The notes: a model not told the origin generated them from the letters alone. A stretch of DNA of 64,000 nucleotides from Microbacterium sp. Bi121 (GCF_918698005.1 NZ_CAKKLJ010000004.1:62001-126000); one strand, 5' to 3'. Shown: positions 19,834-28,856, numbered from the stretch's first letter. Numbers and translations: made by a program.

Positions 19834-22019
19834 GCAGCACGGACCGGATCACCAGCGCCGAATGGGGCGCTGTCGCCGCAGGTTCCCATCACGCGCCGCA
19901 TGACATCCTCGGGGCTCATGCGGAGACCGACGCGGCAGGTCGCACCTCGACGACCATCAGGGCTCGGCGGCCCTTCGCGGACACCGTCGTCGCGATCCTG
20001 AAGAACGGCACGCGCGTTCAACTCGATCATGCCTCTGACGGCATATGGCAGGGCACGCATCTGGGCGCACCGGTCCCCTACCGCCTGGCGGCCGTCTACG
20101 ACGGCGGGCAGGAGCAGACCTCGGGCGACCCGTACCGGCACGTCCCGTCCATCGGCGAGCTCGATCTTCATCTCATCGCCGAGGGCCGGCACGAGCGGCT
20201 CTGGGAAGTCCTCGGCGCCAACGCGCACCTGATGGACGGCGACATCGGGATCGCGTTCGCCGTCTGGGCTCCCAACGCGAAGGCTGTTCGGGTCGTCGGC
20301 GAGCACAACGGCTGGGACGGCGCAGGCCACAGCATGCGCTCGATGGGCTCCAGCGGGGTGTGGGAGCTGTTCATCCCAGGCGTGTCGCCGGGGACGGTCT
20401 ACAAGTACGAGATCCTCACCCCCGATGGATCGTGGGTGCTCAAGGCCGACCCGATGGCGCAGCGCACGCAGGTGCCGCCGGAGACGGCATCCATCGTCCC
20501 CTTCTCGGCGTACAGCTGGAAGGACGGGGCGTGGATGACGCGCCGCGCGGCGACCCACGCCGTCGCGCAGCCCATGAGCATCTACGAGGTGCACCTGGGC
20601 TCATGGCGCGGCGGCCTGGGATACCGGGAGATCGCCGATCCGCTCATCGCGCACGTCACGGAGACCGGCTTCACGCACGTCGAGTTCATGCCGCTCGCCG
20701 AGCATCCGTTCGGCGGCTCGTGGGGCTACCAGGTCACCGGCTACTATGCGCCGACCGCCCGATTCGGCGGTCCTGACGACCTGCGCTACCTGATCGATCG
20801 CCTGCACCAGGCGGGCATCGGCGTAATCCTGGACTGGGTGCCCGGCCACTTCCCGAAGGACGAGTTCGCTCTGGCCCGCTTCGACGGCCGGCCGTTGTAC
20901 GAGCATCCGGACCCTCGACGGGGTGAGCATCAGGACTGGGGCACCCTGATCTTCGACTACGGGCGCCCCGAGGTGCGCGGTTTCCTCGTCGCCAACGCGC
21001 TGTACTGGTTCGAGGAATTCCACATCGACGGCCTGCGCGTGGATGCCGTCGCCTCGATGCTCTACCTCGATTACTCCCGCCGGGAGGGCGAGTGGGAGCC
21101 GAATGTGCACGGTGGGCGGGAGAACCTCGAGGCGATCCGTTTCCTGCAGGAGGTCAACGCCACCGCCTACCGGAACCACCACGGCATCATCATGATCGCC
21201 GAGGAGTCGACGAGCTTCCCCGGCGTCACCGCGCGCACCGACCAGGCGGGGCTCGGCTTCGGGTTCAAGTGGAACATGGGCTGGATGAACGATTCCCTGC
21301 AGTACATCGCCAGGGACCCGATGTACCGCGCGCACCACGAGGGCGAGATGACCTTCTCCTTCGTGTACGCGTTCGGGGAGAACTATCTGCTGCCGATCAG
21401 CCACGACGAGGTGGTGCACGGCAAGGGAAGTCTGCTCTCGAAGATGCCGGGCGACCACACCCACAAGCTCGCGAACGCTCGCGCATATCTCGCGTACATG
21501 TGGGGGCACCCGGGCAAGAACCTCTTGTTCATGGGGCAGGAGTTCGGTCAGCTGGCCGAATGGTCCGAGAGCCGCCCGCTGGACTGGTGGCTGCTGGAGC
21601 AGCCGTCGCATGCGCAGCTGCAGCGCTTCGTCGGCGCGATGAACGGCGTCTACCGCGGCACCGCACCGCTGTGGGAGCGGGACAACGACAGCACACGTTT
21701 CCGCCGACTGGGCGCACCGGTCTGGGATCCGAACGTGATCGCCTTCGAGCGTCGGGACCTCCACGGCGGCCGCGTGGTCGTGATCAGCAACTTCGCCGGG
21801 GTGGAGCGCCCGAACCTCGATCTGGACCTGCCCGTCGCCGGAGTCTGGGAGGAGATCTTGAACACGGATGCCGCCGAGTACGGAGGAGGCGGCATCGGCA
21901 ACTTCGGGCGGGTCGCGGCGCACACGTCCGGTGATCACGGCACGCCACGGGCCAGGGTCACTCTGCCACCCCTGTCGACGCTGTGGCTGCGCTATCGGCC
22001 GGAGCGCGCCTCGTCGTAG
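19830..22019 (+). CDS. glgB: 1,4-alpha-glucan branching enzyme GlgB
   Basis: GlgB makes alpha-1,6 branches. The protein is 729 aa from ATG 19830, with two N-terminal beta domains (N1 about 25-110, CBM48 about 120-220), the GH13 barrel and a C-terminal beta domain. The catalytic residues fall at D405 (DGLRVDAVASMLYLDYSR), E458 (MIAEES) and D526 (SHDEVVHGKG), the same numbers as the E. coli enzyme. The ATGA overlap with glgE settles the start. GlgE extends and GlgB branches in the same pathway, and GlgX trims. Confidence 0.97.
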   Translation: MSSTDRITSAEWGAVAAGSHHAPHDILGAHAETDAAGRTSTTIRARRPFADTVVAILKNGTRVQLDHASDGIWQGTHLGAPVPYRLAAVYDGGQEQTSGDPYRHVPSIGELDLHLIAEGRHERLWEVLGANAHLMDGDIGIAFAVWAPNAKAVRVVGEHNGWDGAGHSMRSMGSSGVWELFIPGVSPGTVYKYEILTPDGSWVLKADPMAQRTQVPPETASIVPFSAYSWKDGAWMTRRAATHAVAQPMSIYEVHLGSWRGGLGYREIADPLIAHVTETGFTHVEFMPLAEHPFGGSWGYQVTGYYAPTARFGGPDDLRYLIDRLHQAGIGVILDWVPGHFPKDEFALARFDGRPLYEHPDPRRGEHQDWGTLIFDYGRPEVRGFLVANALYWFEEFHIDGLRVDAVASMLYLDYSRREGEWEPNVHGGRENLEAIRFLQEVNATAYRNHHGIIMIAEESTSFPGVTARTDQAGLGFGFKWNMGWMNDSLQYIARDPMYRAHHEGEMTFSFVYAFGENYLLPISHDEVVHGKGSLLSKMPGDHTHKLANARAYLAYMWGHPGKNLLFMGQEFGQLAEWSESRPLDWWLLEQPSHAQLQRFVGAMNGVYRGTAPLWERDNDSTRFRRLGAPVWDPNVIAFERRDLHGGRVVVISNFAGVERPNLDLDLPVAGVWEEILNTDAAEYGGGGIGNFGRVAAHTSGDHGTPRARVTLPPLSTLWLRYRPERASS

Positions 22020-22029
22020 CGAAGGCTCC

Positions 22030-22977
22030 TCAGAACAGCAGCGACGACAGCCTGTTGCGGGCCGCGGAGACCCGCGGGTCATCCGCGCCGATCAGACCGA
22101 ACAGTTCGACGAGACGCTCACGCACTGGCACCCGCTCCTCGGATGGCAGCACGGCGAACAGATCGAGCAGGCGTCCGAACGCGTCGTCGACGTGTCCGCC
22201 GGAGATGTCGAGGTCGGCGACGGCGAACTGCGCCTGGATGTCCCGCGGATCCGCTGCCGCTGCGGCGCGGGCCTCCTGCAGGTCGAGACCCTGCACGCGG
22301 TCGAGCAGGCGCACCTGTCCGAGCCCGGCACGGGCGTCCTCGTCGCGCGGGTTCTCTGCGAGCGCCTTCTCGTAGGCGGAGATCGCCGCTGCGAAATCGC
22401 CCTGCTCGATCGCGGCGAACGCCTCGGCGTGCAACGGCGGAAGCGGCGGCTCCTGCGGCTCCTCGTCAGCGTCAGCGGCCGGTTGCTGATCGCCGCCGAC
22501 GCTGCCGGTGACACCGTTCTGAGCGGCCACCTGCAGAAGCTGGTCGAACACCTGACGCACCTGCTCCTCTGGCACGGCACCGGTGAACATCGGCACCGGC
22601 TGCCCGGCGATGAGCGCCACGACCATCGGAATCGACTGCGCTCGGAAGCTCTGGGCCAGCTGCGGGTTCGCATCGACGTCGACCTTGGCCAGCACGATGC
22701 GCCCGCCCAGCTCGGTGACGACCTTCTCGAGGATCGGACTGAGCTGCTTGCACGGCCCGCACCACTCGGCCCACAGGTCGACGACGACAGGAACCGTCCG
22801 CGACAGCTCGAGGATCTGACCGAAGGTCGCATCCGTCACGTCGACGACGACCCCGCCCTGTGCCGGGTCCCGGTCATCGGCCGGTGCCGATGCGGGGTTC
22901 GCAGGAGCCGCGGGGCGGTTGCGCAGAGACGAGAGGTCAACGGCGCCGCGCAGAGCAGAAGCAGAGATGTCGCTCAC
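22030..22977 (-). CDS. Thioredoxin-fold TPR co-chaperone (CnoX/YbbN-like)
   Basis: A 315-aa cytoplasmic protein with a thioredoxin domain (about 42-150) and a C-terminal TPR-like helical region (from about 185). The CXXC motif WCGPC (C73, C76) is intact, so it may be redox active. In E. coli the related CnoX protects proteins under oxidative stress and works with GroEL and DnaK. A P/E-rich linker separates the two parts. The start is GTG 22977, which overlaps the upstream gene's stop (GTGA); longer in-frame sequence upstream is internal to that gene. Confidence 0.88.
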   Translation of the reverse strand: MSDISASALRGAVDLSSLRNRPAAPANPASAPADDRDPAQGGVVVDVTDATFGQILELSRTVPVVVDLWAEWCGPCKQLSPILEKVVTELGGRIVLAKVDVDANPQLAQSFRAQSIPMVVALIAGQPVPMFTGAVPEEQVRQVFDQLLQVAAQNGVTGSVGGDQQPAADADEEPQEPPLPPLHAEAFAAIEQGDFAAAISAYEKALAENPRDEDARAGLGQVRLLDRVQGLDLQEARAAAAADPRDIQAQFAVADLDISGGHVDDAFGRLLDLFAVLPSEERVPVRERLVELFGLIGADDPRVSAARNRLSSLLF

Positions 22978-24860
22978 TTGATCACTTCCACGTCGAGGGT
23001 GTCCTGGTGCACGGCGAGCAGGCGAACCTGCTCGGTCGAGCCCTGGCTGGGTACGGAGAAGAACAGCTGCAGGCTGTACGTCGTATTGACGCCCTTGGAG
23101 GCCTCCTTGGCGCCGGTGAGCACCCGAGCCTCCGGATTGTCGTCGAACTTGATGACCGCGTCGCTCGAGGTCGGCGTGATCTTCTCGCTGTCGATCAGCG
23201 AGACGGCGACGATCGCACCGCTGTCGAGCGTGGCCAGCGCGACGGGTGGCTGCTCGCTCGGCGCGATGTCGAAAGCCGTCTTGGACGTCTTCGCCGCACC
23301 GTTGTCGGCGAGCCCCTTCGTCACGGCGGCGCGGCTCGCCTTGATCGCGTCCGCCAGGGAGATGGCGACCTCGTCGAAGGATCCGTAGTACTCGCTCTCC
23401 TCGCCGGCATCCACCACATCGGCGAAGGCCGCGGCGAGCTCGTCGGGCGCGAGTGTCAGGAATGCCGCGGCGTTCTCGGTGATCAGGCTCGTTCCGAGCC
23501 ATGCCGGCGCGAGCTGCGGAACCTCGGTCGACGCCTGCATCTCTGCGATGTTCGTCACCTTGTAGTTCGACCACGGGTCGGCCTGCGTCATGGTGAGGAT
23601 CGACGGCGGAAGCGTGTCGTCGCTCTTGCTCTTGCTGAGCACGAGCACGGTGCGCGGCCAGGCGTCGGTCGCTTGGGGCAGAAGCACCTCGATCGCCTCA
23701 GTCGGAATGACGGTCGGAAGAGGACGGTCGGTGATGCCCTTGCGGAGCGTGTAGTCGGTCTGGCGTGCTTCGAGGGCAAGGCCCTCCAGCCGCGTGCCGG
23801 CGAGGTCGATGTCGAGGTCGGCGTCCGCCTGCTCGAGCGTCGACGAGATGTTCTGCAGAATGCGGGATGCCTGTGACTCCGTGACCGCCGGGGGCTTCTG
23901 GTTCTCGGGAGTGATGACGGTCTGCGTCGGGGTGGGCGTCGGCGTCGCGGCGTCGAACTGCGGCCAGGAATCGCTCGAGCATCCGACGAACATCACGCCG
24001 GCGAGTCCCAGTGCCGGCAGCGCCAGCAGACGGCGACGGTTTCTGAGAGCCCGGCGCTCGGACTTGGCGGGCTTGTCCTCCGTATCGCCCTCCGCTCCTG
24101 CTCCGGCGCCGCCGGAGCGAGCCGGCTCCTCCAGCGCTTCGCGCACCGGTGCCGGCGCAACGGAGAGATCGATCGGCTCTGTGGCTGGCAGCGGGCCCGG
24201 CCCCTTGCGGCGAGGGCCGCGTCCCCGACGCTGGTGGCGGATGGCGAGCACGTAGAGGACGAGGCCGACGAGCAGGACGATGCCTCCGGCGGTGATCAGC
24301 GGCCCCACCAGCGGCGTCGAGCGATCGAGCGGCCAGGCCACGACGATGTCGGCGGGCGCGGGCGCCGTTCCGTCCTTCGCGATGAGAACGCTCATGCCCT
24401 CGGGGAGCTGCATGTCGGTGATCAGCTGATCCTGCTCGCTGAAGGAGTCCAGCCAGAGGTCGGATCCTGCGGGGTTGCGGCCCTCCGGCGCGTCCTCACC
24501 CTCCTCCGGCGCATCCTCGCCCTCCTCCGGCACGATCGAAGCCTCGACGACCGTGCTCTTCGGATCGCCGTCGGCATCAAGACCGATCGAGGTGTAGGTC
24601 GCGTCCGCGAGCCACGCCTCGAGATCGGCTGTGCGTCCATAGGCGGCGAAGATGTCGCCGTCACCGCGGACGAGCAGCGTCTGCTGCCCCGGGTTCTCGC
24701 GCAGCACGGCACCGTCGACGAGCACGAACGGCGTGGAATCCTCGACGCTCAGCTCGGCCTGCTGGGCGGAGGGGCCCATGAAAATGGTTCGCTGAGCGAT
24801 GCCTGCTCCGATGAGGAGCGTGGCCAGGACGAAGGCCACGACGGCCCAGACGAAACGCAC
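22974..24860 (-). CDS. Large membrane-anchored protein with C-terminal DUF8094-like domain
   Basis: A 628-aa protein with three hydrophobic segments: 4-22, 185-207, and 278-293, which ends VMFVGC294SSD like a lipobox. The predicted layout is N-in, residues 23-184 outside, a basic/proline-rich cytoplasmic stretch 208-277 (RHQRRGRGPRRK, RRALRNRRR), then a large outside domain 295-628 beginning with a T/P-rich linker. A duplicated EEGEDAP lies near 112-125. The C-terminal part resembles DUF8094 of Microbacteriaceae. Function is unknown. The GTG start has AAGGAG 9 nt upstream. It is coupled by a 4-nt overlap to the CnoX-like gene. Confidence 0.7.
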   Translation of the reverse strand: MRFVWAVVAFVLATLLIGAGIAQRTIFMGPSAQQAELSVEDSTPFVLVDGAVLRENPGQQTLLVRGDGDIFAAYGRTADLEAWLADATYTSIGLDADGDPKSTVVEASIVPEEGEDAPEEGEDAPEGRNPAGSDLWLDSFSEQDQLITDMQLPEGMSVLIAKDGTAPAPADIVVAWPLDRSTPLVGPLITAGGIVLLVGLVLYVLAIRHQRRGRGPRRKGPGPLPATEPIDLSVAPAPVREALEEPARSGGAGAGAEGDTEDKPAKSERRALRNRRRLLALPALGLAGVMFVGCSSDSWPQFDAATPTPTPTQTVITPENQKPPAVTESQASRILQNISSTLEQADADLDIDLAGTRLEGLALEARQTDYTLRKGITDRPLPTVIPTEAIEVLLPQATDAWPRTVLVLSKSKSDDTLPPSILTMTQADPWSNYKVTNIAEMQASTEVPQLAPAWLGTSLITENAAAFLTLAPDELAAAFADVVDAGEESEYYGSFDEVAISLADAIKASRAAVTKGLADNGAAKTSKTAFDIAPSEQPPVALATLDSGAIVAVSLIDSEKITPTSSDAVIKFDDNPEARVLTGAKEASKGVNTTYSLQLFFSVPSQGSTEQVRLLAVHQDTLDVEVIK

Positions 24861-24918
24861 GAAAAAGTCTCCTTACGCAACCCGGACGCCGCGTCCGAGT
24901 CATCGCTCGACGTTTCAG

Positions 24919-24924
24919 ACTATC
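24919..24924 (-). promoter_or_regulatory. Candidate -10 (GATAGT) for membrane protein-CnoX operon
   Basis: GATAGT on the minus strand, 58 nt before the GTG at 24860, is the best -10-like word in the 180-bp divergent gap. The -35 region is weak. The rest of the gap (24925-25040) shows only the ribosome site of the AI-2E gene. Confidence 0.3.
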
Positions 24925-25040
24925 GAAACAGGCTGAGTGTTGACTACGAGGGGGTAAGAGCCGCCTGAGCCGTCGGCACGTCGCCGTATCCGCACCGGCC
25001 TCGACGACTAGCCTGATACCAGTCTTCCCGAGGAGAGCGA

Positions 25041-26090
25041 ATGAAACTCCACAACCCGTTCCGCACCGCGCTTGTGGCGACGCTGGGCGTCGGCCTCGGC
25101 ATCCTGCTGCTCGGCAGCATCCAATCGCTGTCCACCGTGCTGCTGTACGTCGGCACCGCGCTGTTCATCAGCCTGGGTCTGGATCCCGTCATCTCGTTCC
25201 TCGAGCGACGCAAGCTTCCCCGCTGGCTGGCGGTGCTCATCACACTGATCCTCGTCCTGGGCGTCTTCGCCGGGATCGTCCTCATCGTGCTGCCGGTCAT
25301 CGTGTCGCAGGTGACTCAGCTGATCGAGCAGGTGACCCGGCTCGTGAGCGGGCCGACCTTCCTGTCCGATGCCGAGGAGTGGATCACCGGGCTCTTCCCC
25401 AACCTCGACATCGAACGCGTTCTGACCGAGACGCAGGAGTGGCTGATCGCGAACGTGGGCGACATCACAGGCAGCGTGATCAACGCTGGTGTCTCGGTGC
25501 TCGGGGGCCTGTTCGGCGCTTTCATCGTGTTGATCCTCACGATCTACCTGACCGCCTCGACACCGTCGCTCAAGCGCGCCGTGTACCAGCTGGTGCCCGC
25601 CTCGAAGCGCCCGCGTTTCGTCGACCTGTCGGAGCAGATCACCGACTCGGTCGGCTACTACGTCATGGGCCAGGTCACGCTCGGCGTGATCAACGGCATC
25701 CTGAGCGCGATCTATCTGAGCATCATTCAGGCGCCGTTCCCCGCGGTGCTCGCGGTGATCGCCTTCTTCTTCTCGCTGATCCCCCTGGTCGGCACGCTCA
25801 CCGGCTCGACCATCATCGTGCTCGTCTGCCTCATCCCCGGCCTCGGGTCGCCCGGGATCGCGCTGGCCGCCGCCATCTACTATCTGATCTACATGCAGAT
25901 CGAGGCGTACGTGATCTCACCGCGCATCATGAGCCGTGCGGTCGCCGTACCCGGTGCCGTCGTCGTCGTGGCAGCACTCGCTGGCGGTTCGCTGCTGGGC
26001 CTGCTCGGAGCGCTCATCGCGATCCCTGTCGCCGCGAGCATCCTGATCATCTACCGCCAGGTGCTCATCCCCCGGATGAACGAGCGTTGA
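25041..26090 (+). CDS. AI-2E family transporter
   Basis: A 349-aa polytopic membrane protein of the AI-2E transporter (TqsA/PerM) family. It has hydrophobic segments near residues 8-25, 30-48, 60-85, 155-175, 205-230, 235-260, 265-285 and 300-330, and the family signature region PLVGTLTG near 250. Members export or conduct autoinducer-2 or other small solutes, and some act as Na+/H+ antiporters. The substrate here is unknown. ATG 25041 has a GAGGAGAG ribosome site. It is a single gene, convergent with the next. Confidence 0.88.
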   Translation: MKLHNPFRTALVATLGVGLGILLLGSIQSLSTVLLYVGTALFISLGLDPVISFLERRKLPRWLAVLITLILVLGVFAGIVLIVLPVIVSQVTQLIEQVTRLVSGPTFLSDAEEWITGLFPNLDIERVLTETQEWLIANVGDITGSVINAGVSVLGGLFGAFIVLILTIYLTASTPSLKRAVYQLVPASKRPRFVDLSEQITDSVGYYVMGQVTLGVINGILSAIYLSIIQAPFPAVLAVIAFFFSLIPLVGTLTGSTIIVLVCLIPGLGSPGIALAAAIYYLIYMQIEAYVISPRIMSRAVAVPGAVVVVAALAGGSLLGLLGALIAIPVAASILIIYRQVLIPRMNER

Positions 26091-26095
26091 TGCGC

Positions 26096-26130
26096 GCCGG
26101 GTCACGGCCGCGCAGCGGACTTGACCCGGC
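26096..26130. terminator. Bidirectional terminator-like hairpin
   Basis: Inverted repeat GCCGGGTCA (26096-26104) / TGACCCGGC (26122-26130) with a GC-rich 17-nt loop, in the gap between two convergent genes. There is no strong U tract, as is common in high-GC Actinobacteria. Confidence 0.5.
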
Positions 26131-26133
26131 TGC

Positions 26134-26421
26134 TCATGTCACCTTCCAGCAGTGCACGTGCCAGTGCCGCCTGGCCGCGAGGTCCGCGGCGTCGCCAAGC
26201 ACACCATCAGCCCGCCAGACCACCTGGTGAGCAATCCCAGGCGGGATCACGCGATGGCAGCCGGGGCACACGTACTCCTTGACCGCCTGCTGGGCCGATA
26301 CCGGCTGCACGGTCCATTCACGGCCCTGGCGCGTCTCGGTGCGCTTCCACCCGGCCAGCAGGCGCTGGAACGAGTCGTCAGCGTTCGGACGCTCCTGACG
26401 CCTGCGATTCGAGCGAGGCAT
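26134..26421 (-). CDS. Small putative zinc-binding protein
   Basis: A 95-aa basic protein. A treble-clef or HNH-like metal site is suggested by CPGC at residues 52-55 (then H56), H65, and the C-terminal cluster H86, H88, H90 and C91 in RRHWHVHCW. The N-terminus is very basic. Homologues in Microbacteriaceae are often labelled ATP/GTP-binding, which nothing in the sequence supports. The gene begins 9 nt after the lytic-enzyme gene on the same strand and is probably co-transcribed. The function is unknown. Confidence 0.6.
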   Translation of the reverse strand: MPRSNRRRQERPNADDSFQRLLAGWKRTETRQGREWTVQPVSAQQAVKEYVCPGCHRVIPPGIAHQVVWRADGVLGDAADLAARRHWHVHCWKVT

Positions 26422-26430
26422 GTCTGCGCA

Positions 26431-27129
26431 TTACCACCAGTGGTTCGCGGTCCAGAAGGCGTAGGCGTTCGCCCAGCTGCCGTAGCGGCCCGTCGCGTAT
26501 CCGTTGCCCCAGCGCAGATTGTCCACGGGGTCGTACCCGTTGCCCGGCACCTTGCTGCACGGCAGAGCCTGCACCAACCCGCACGCACCGGACGAGGCGT
26601 TGGTGGCGTTGGGGTTCCAGCCGCTCTCCTTGGAGACGATGTAGTCGACGTAGCCCCAGTCACTGGAGGCGATGCCGGCCGCGGCCATCCATTCGGCAGG
26701 CGCGCCTCCGCCGGTGTAGAAGACGGGGCCCGGTGCCGACGAGCCCTGGGACTGCTGCGCCGAGGCGACCTTCGGCTGAGGCTTCGGCGTGGGCTTGGGG
26801 GTGACGTAGACGTCGAAGCTGCCGCGGTCCACCGGTGCGATCGTCGCGCCGGAGACGCTGACGGTGAGGTTCTGCGTGTCCTGCACCGCGAGCGAGAACG
26901 GCGTCTCGGTGTCTAGTGCCGGCTGCTCAGCAAGAGCCATGCCGGTCGGCGCGACCACGGCAGCGGCCAGCGCGACGACGCCGAACGCGGCGAAGGCGCC
27001 GGTGACACCGCGCCTGCGGGTCCAGGGTCGCTTGGCGGAAGTCGGGAGCTTCGGGGCTGCCGACGCGACCTGCGCGGAGGCACCGCTGACGGGATCGATC
27101 TCAGTACCGGGAGTCACAATAGGGTTCAT
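26431..27129 (-). CDS. Secreted/anchored lytic transglycosylase-like protein
   Basis: A 232-aa protein from ATG 27129 with an N-terminal cytoplasmic basic region (RPWTRRRG), a hydrophobic segment 43-66 ending ALAEQ (signal or anchor), a threonine/proline linker (VTPKPTPKPQPK) and a C-terminal transglycosylase domain. The probable catalytic residue is E168 in VSKESGWNP, followed by the GACGLVQALPCSKVPG and YGSWANAYAFW motifs seen in actinobacterial resuscitation- or transglycosylase-like enzymes. The likely role is peptidoglycan cleavage. GTG 27144 is an alternative start. Confidence 0.8.
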   Translation of the reverse strand: MNPIVTPGTEIDPVSGASAQVASAAPKLPTSAKRPWTRRRGVTGAFAAFGVVALAAAVVAPTGMALAEQPALDTETPFSLAVQDTQNLTVSVSGATIAPVDRGSFDVYVTPKPTPKPQPKVASAQQSQGSSAPGPVFYTGGGAPAEWMAAAGIASSDWGYVDYIVSKESGWNPNATNASSGACGLVQALPCSKVPGNGYDPVDNLRWGNGYATGRYGSWANAYAFWTANHWW

Positions 27130-27165
27130 TCTAGCCAGCGTCACCTGAGTTCACCATGAGAGTGC

Positions 27166-27747
27166 TCAGCGGACGGCCAACATGACGTCGACGGTGGCGT
27201 CCAGCAGAGCATCCACCTGCTCTTCGCGGTACCCGTGGCGCTGCATCCTGAAGGCCGCCGATCGGAGCTGCTCGACGGTGAGCTCGTCACCGTCTCTGAG
27301 GAACCGGACGATTCGCGCTGCGACGTGGTCGACCTCATCGACGCGGTAGCCGAACGCCAGGAAGCCGGTGCGCGCGAACTTCTGGCGACGAGTCCTGGCC
27401 AGGTGATCCAGGATCGTCTGCGCCTGGTCGCGCGCGTCCTGAACCCACTCCTCCGCGCGTCCGTCGCGGATCGCCTTGTCGCGGCGGCGGGCCGCGAACG
27501 CATCCTCGATGCGTCCGAGAGCGGCATCGACGTCGCCGATGACGTAGCCGCCCTTGACGAGGGGGAAGGATGCGACGCGGATCTCCTCCGCCGTGAGCTC
27601 ACCGGATTCGCTCTCGAAGCTCTCACGAGCAGCCGAGAGGAAGGTGTCGACAGCGGCCCGGTGATATCCGCGCTCGCGACCCTTCACCACTCGGAACGAC
27701 GGCTGCTGAGCACGCGCGCCGTCGTCCACAGCATCCAACGTCGTCAT
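27166..27747 (-). CDS. DivIVA-domain protein
   Basis: A 193-aa protein with at least two copies of the short DivIVA repeat: FRVVKGRERGYHRAAVDTFLSAA near the N-terminus and FLAFGYRVDEVDHVAARI in the middle, plus GYREEQVDALLDAT at the end. Each has the GY..xxVD pattern. It lacks the long coiled coil of Wag31-type DivIVA. It may have a regulatory or polar scaffolding role (inference). ATG 27747 overlaps the cdsA stop (ATGA), so the gene is translated in tandem with cdsA; the longer upstream frame is internal to cdsA. Confidence 0.75.
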   Translation of the reverse strand: MTTLDAVDDGARAQQPSFRVVKGRERGYHRAAVDTFLSAARESFESESGELTAEEIRVASFPLVKGGYVIGDVDAALGRIEDAFAARRRDKAIRDGRAEEWVQDARDQAQTILDHLARTRRQKFARTGFLAFGYRVDEVDHVAARIVRFLRDGDELTVEQLRSAAFRMQRHGYREEQVDALLDATVDVMLAVR

Positions 27748-28850
27748 GCGAGCACCGCCCAGGGGGAGAGAAGGAAGTAGAGGGTCAAGGCGGGAACCGT
27801 CGACGGCAGGATGCTGTCCAGCCGATCGAGCAGGCCGCCGTGGCCGGGCAACCAGGAACTCATGTCCTTGATGCCGATGTCGCGCTTGATCATGGACTCG
27901 CCCAGGTCGCCCACCGTCGCGGAGATGAGGATCGCGATTCCGAAGATCAGACCGGCCCACCAGGGCAGGTCGAGCAGGAACAGGGCGAGCAGCACTCCGA
28001 CCGCGGCCGCGGCGAGAACGGCGCCGCCGAAGCCCTCCCAGGTCTTCTTCGGGCTGATCCGCGGGGCCATCGGATGGCGGCCGATCGCGACGCCGGCCGC
28101 ATACGCACCGGTGTCCGAGGCGACCGCGACCGCGATGAACGCGAGGACCCACCACTGGCCGCCTTCCTGACGCAGCAGCATCAGGGCCAGGCTCGTGAGG
28201 AACGGAACGTAGATCTGAACGAAGCCACCGACCACGGCGTCCGTCAGCACATCGCCGTACGTCCGACCGTCCTTGGTCATCATCTGGGTGACGAGACGCC
28301 AGACGACGACGAACGAGACGGCGAACAGCAGCGTGACCCAGCTCAGCCAGACCGGTGCGAAGAATCCGGCGAGGACGATCAGTACGCCCGCAGCGACCTG
28401 CGGGACGATGTCGATGCGCCGCCCTGCTGTCCGCAGCGCGCGCGCGAACTCGAAGATCCCGAGCACCGCGACAGCGAGCGCGATGAGGACGAAGAGCTCT
28501 TTGATGAACAGCAGCGAGCCCAGCAGCACGGCGCCGAATGCGAGGCCGACGAGGATGGCGAGGATGAGATCGCGCCCCGTCCGAGCCTTGATGCGCTCGT
28601 TGGCCTGGTCAAGGTGCTCCCTGGCCTGGTGCACGTGCGTCTCGAAGTCACCGCGTGCCTGGCGGAGCTGCTCCCGCATCGCCGCCGCCGGCTCTGCGGC
28701 GAAGTCCGCAGGCTTCGGCAGAGGCGGCCGAGGGGGGATCGCCGTCTCGTCGATCAACGGCGAGGTCGGCTCAGCGCTCGGCGTCGCCGCTTCGCGGGCC
28801 TCTCGCCGGGTGAGCGGCTGCCCCTCGGCGTCTCCGATCGGATCGCTCAT
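27744..28850 (-). CDS. cdsA: Phosphatidate cytidylyltransferase
   Basis: CdsA makes CDP-diacylglycerol from phosphatidate and CTP, the branch point for membrane phospholipids. The 368-aa protein has a cytoplasmic N-terminal tail (about 1-85, with a helical DFETHVHQAREHL stretch), about eight membrane segments, and the CDP-transferase signature SATVGDLGESMIKRDIGIKD near residues 300-320 followed by LPGHGGLLDRLDS. It lies 6 nt after frr, as in many Actinobacteria, in the frr-cdsA-divIVA-like operon. Confidence 0.95.
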   Translation of the reverse strand: MSDPIGDAEGQPLTRREAREAATPSAEPTSPLIDETAIPPRPPLPKPADFAAEPAAAMREQLRQARGDFETHVHQAREHLDQANERIKARTGRDLILAILVGLAFGAVLLGSLLFIKELFVLIALAVAVLGIFEFARALRTAGRRIDIVPQVAAGVLIVLAGFFAPVWLSWVTLLFAVSFVVVWRLVTQMMTKDGRTYGDVLTDAVVGGFVQIYVPFLTSLALMLLRQEGGQWWVLAFIAVAVASDTGAYAAGVAIGRHPMAPRISPKKTWEGFGGAVLAAAAVGVLLALFLLDLPWWAGLIFGIAILISATVGDLGESMIKRDIGIKDMSSWLPGHGGLLDRLDSILPSTVPALTLYFLLSPWAVLA

Positions 28851-28856
28851 GCCTGT

